DNA of 7,071 nucleotides from Chitinophagaceae bacterium UBA4857. Lineage in GTDB: Bacteria > Bacteroidota > Bacteroidia > Chitinophagales > Chitinophagaceae. Of the stretch, positions 5,399-7,071 are shown one piece after another. Made by a program: the position numbers and the translations under genes. The notes beneath the pieces were generated by a model, which was not told the DNA's origin, searched no databases, and saw only the letters and a list, made by a program, of their open reading frames with translations. How positions within the stretch are numbered: the stretch's first letter is position 1; every line of letters starts with the position of its first letter. The stretch covers positions 1 through 7,071 of the forward strand of contig DHEF01000030.1 in the NCBI GenBank assembly GCA_002399735.1, written 5' to 3'.

Positions 5399-6690
5399 TG
5401 TTTACCAAACTGAACGCCATTATAAAAAAGGAAGCAATCATTTTGCTTAGAGACAAAATTGGACTGTCTATACTTTTCCTTATGCCCATGGTACTCATTT
5501 TTGTAATGACTATAATACAAGATGCCGCCTTCCGCAGCATTAACGAAAGCAGTATTCCTATTGTATTTGTAAATAACGATAAAGATTCGTTGGGCGATAT
5601 GGTAGAGTTTGGCCTGCGCAATAACGAACTGTGCAAGTACTACGATTCTATTGATGGAAAACCTGCCACATTAGTAACAGCTAAACAAGCCGTTGCCGAT
5701 GGAAAATTTTTATTAGGCATTGTTATTCCCGAAAAAGCCACGGCTGCTATCAGAGAAAATGTAACGCAGTTAATAGATGAATCTATTAACCCCACAGAAG
5801 CAGCACTTAAATTAAATAACATAAAAGATTCTATAGAAATTATTATTCTCATAGATCCGGTCACCAAAAAATCATTCATCTCATCTATCACCAGTGCATT
5901 GCGGGAATTTATTTCGGAGGTAAAAACAAAAATAATGTTCGAAACTTTTTCCGAGCAAATTGCCGAAGTAATACCCGATGGTGGCAGCAAACCCAGCAAC
6001 ACTTTTAACCGTTCGCAAATTTTTAAATATACGGAGCAATACGCCTCTAAAAACAACAGCGAAATTATTCCCAATGCCGTACAGCATAATGTACCGGCCT
6101 GGACCATCTTCGCCATGTTTTTTATAGCCATTCCCTTATGTGGCAGCATTATGAAGGAAAAATCCGAAGGCAGTATTTTTCGCTTACATACCATGCCGAC
6201 TTCCTATCTTTTGTTTATGCAAGGTAAAGTGGTAGTGTACGTAATTGTAGGCCTGATACAGTTTCTGTTAATGTTATGCGTAGGCCTATACATTTTACCC
6301 TTGTTTGGTTTACCACCGCTTGTAATGGGCGATAGTTTTTCGGGCATACTGGTACTAACATTAGCCACTTCATTAGCCGCCACCGGTTATGGCGTGTTGG
6401 TAGGCACATTGGCCAATACCGAGCAGCAGGGCGCCATTTTAGGTTCTCTGTCAGTTTTATTATTATCGGCCTTGGGTGGAATTTGGGTACCAACATATGT
6501 TATGTCAAAAACTATGCGCAGCATCAGCGAAATCTCGCCGCTTAACTGGGCGCTGGAAGGGTACTATAATTTATTTTTACGCAACGACGGGTTGTCATCC
6601 GTACTTCCGGCTGCAGGTAAACTACTGGCATTTTTTGCTATTACCGTTGCCATTGCTGTTACTGTAAACAAAATGAAAAGAAAAACTTAA
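5398..6690 (+). CDS. ABC-2 type exporter, permease
   Basis: A 430-residue integral inner-membrane protein of the ABC-2 permease type (PF12698-like). The architecture is one N-terminal membrane segment (about 22-41), a large extracytoplasmic domain (about 42-233) and five further segments (about 235-252, 277-303, 313-338, 344-364, 406-424). The cytoplasmic stretch KEKSEGSIFRLHTMPTS (253-269) and the late SPLNWALEGYYNLFLR block (380-395) are family landmarks. It resembles NatB/YhgE/YbhR-type exporters that use a single permease gene, so a homodimer with two copies of the upstream ATPase is the likely complex. The start at 5398 shares a base with the ATPase stop, and the ACP gene starts 2 nt after its own stop, so all three are very probably one transcript. 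The substrate is unknown. Confidence 0.93.
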   Translation: MFTKLNAIIKKEAIILLRDKIGLSILFLMPMVLIFVMTIIQDAAFRSINESSIPIVFVNNDKDSLGDMVEFGLRNNELCKYYDSIDGKPATLVTAKQAVADGKFLLGIVIPEKATAAIRENVTQLIDESINPTEAALKLNNIKDSIEIIILIDPVTKKSFISSITSALREFISEVKTKIMFETFSEQIAEVIPDGGSKPSNTFNRSQIFKYTEQYASKNNSEIIPNAVQHNVPAWTIFAMFFIAIPLCGSIMKEKSEGSIFRLHTMPTSYLLFMQGKVVVYVIVGLIQFLLMLCVGLYILPLFGLPPLVMGDSFSGILVLTLATSLAATGYGVLVGTLANTEQQGAILGSLSVLLLSALGGIWVPTYVMSKTMRSISEISPLNWALEGYYNLFLRNDGLSSVLPAAGKLLAFFAITVAIAVTVNKMKRKT

Positions 6691-6692
6691 CC

Positions 6693-6938
6693 ATGACTCA
6701 GCAAGAAGTTATTACACATATTCAGCAGTTCATTCAGCAAAATGTACTGGCACCACATATTGTTATTACTGAAACATCAAATCTGCAGGATGCAGGCCTG
6801 GACTCCTTTTCCACTGTTGAGGTAATTTTATTTATAGAAAGGCAGTTTGGTGTAGCCATACCGGATGAACATATGTTACCCGAAAATTTTAAAACGCTGC
6901 AATCATTGTCGGCATTGGTGCTGCAGTTGAAAGGATAG
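6693..6938 (+). CDS. Acyl carrier protein (phosphopantetheine-binding)
   Basis: An 81-residue free-standing acyl carrier protein of the PF00550 fold. It would carry acyl or polyketide intermediates as thioesters in the cytoplasm once modified by a phosphopantetheinyl transferase. The attachment site is Ser38 in GLDSFS (35-40), in the usual position at the start of helix II. The following TVEVILFIERQFGVAIPDE (41-59) is typical of the helix II and loop region. The N-terminus is less acidic than housekeeping AcpP, and the gene is not beside fabF or other fatty-acid synthesis genes seen here, so a specialised role is more likely than primary fatty-acid synthesis. It begins 2 nt after the permease stop, implying co-transcription and probably coupling. 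Whether the exporter moves the ACP-dependent product is inference from this arrangement. Confidence 0.93.
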   Translation: MTQQEVITHIQQFIQQNVLAPHIVITETSNLQDAGLDSFSTVEVILFIERQFGVAIPDEHMLPENFKTLQSLSALVLQLKG

Positions 6939-6940
6939 GA

Positions 6941-6995
6941 TGAAAGCCGCAGAAGGCTAAACGCATAAAGCTGAAAGCTGGTTAGCCTATATTTT
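6941..6995 (+). repeat. AAAGC-rich tract with weak stem-loop, copy 3
   Basis: The tract just after the ACP stop is rich in GAAAGC/TAAAGC words, like the other two AAAGC tracts. It also contains GGCTAA (6955-6960) and TTAGCC (6982-6987), with a nested AGCT-GAA-AGCT (6969-6979), followed by the T-rich stretch 6988-7003. It could act as a weak terminator for the exporter-ACP operon, but the 6-bp outer stem and long loop make this uncertain. Confidence 0.4.
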
Positions 6996-7028
6996 TATTT
7001 TTCCTACTGTTTTGCGAAGAATAACACG

Positions 7029-7071
7029 ATGTTGATTAGCGATATGCAGCACAAGAGTGAGTATTTAATTC
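7029..7071 (+). CDS. Possible start of a further gene, truncated by window edge
   Basis: An ATG at 7029 opens a frame of 14 codons (MLISDMQHKSEYLI) that is still open at the window edge. It is on the same strand as the exporter-ACP operon, 90 bp after the ACP stop. No ribosome binding site is visible, as for the other genes here. Too little is present to name a family. Given the ACP upstream, a biosynthetic enzyme would be a natural neighbour, but that is only a guess. Confidence 0.35.
   Translation, partial: MLISDMQHKSEYLI

Noticed and set aside
5640..6194. 184-codon minus-strand open frame
   Set aside because: It lies entirely antisense to the well-supported ABC-2 permease, has no recognisable domain, and is explained by the codon use of the real gene.

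Overview
The window looks like chromosomal DNA from a Bacteroidota bacterium, most likely Chitinophagaceae or a close relative. This is inferred from AT-rich codon use, the near absence of Shine-Dalgarno sequences before starts, the DUF1800/DUF1501 gene pair, and intergenic repeats of a style familiar from that phylum. No rRNA, tRNA, CRISPR array or phage gene was seen.

Left part (1-3674): after a non-coding, locally GC-rich stretch comes a small lipoprotein with one c-type haem motif, closed by a convincing intrinsic terminator. Next are a DUF1800 protein and a DUF1501 protein with a twin-arginine signal, on the same strand and separated by 255 bp. That gap is full of small repeats: an AAAGC-rich tract, four tandem AATTTGNN octamers, two inverted repeats and a 21-bp tandem duplication that ends one base before the DUF1501 start. 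The pair is a known Bacteroidota/Planctomycetota association whose biochemical role is not established.

Middle part (3675-4645): a mobile-element zone. A minus-strand IS200/IS605-type Y1 (HUH) transposase gene keeps its catalytic motifs but has a one-base frame disruption five codons after its best start. Just downstream of its stop are two diverged copies of a roughly 95-bp unit. Each copy folds into consecutive small hairpins, and one copy contains a perfect 18-bp stem. A smaller hairpin lies on the upstream side.

Right part (4646-7071): a tight plus-strand operon of an ABC ATPase, an ABC-2 permease (1-nt overlap, TAATG) and a free-standing acyl carrier protein (2-nt gap). The start of another gene may lie at the right edge. 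The ACP immediately after an exporter suggests, by inference only, that the transporter moves an acyl- or polyketide-derived product whose biosynthetic genes lie beyond the window.

No clear new multi-gene system is visible. The most distinctive material is the paired multi-hairpin repeat next to the broken transposase, and the exporter-ACP operon.
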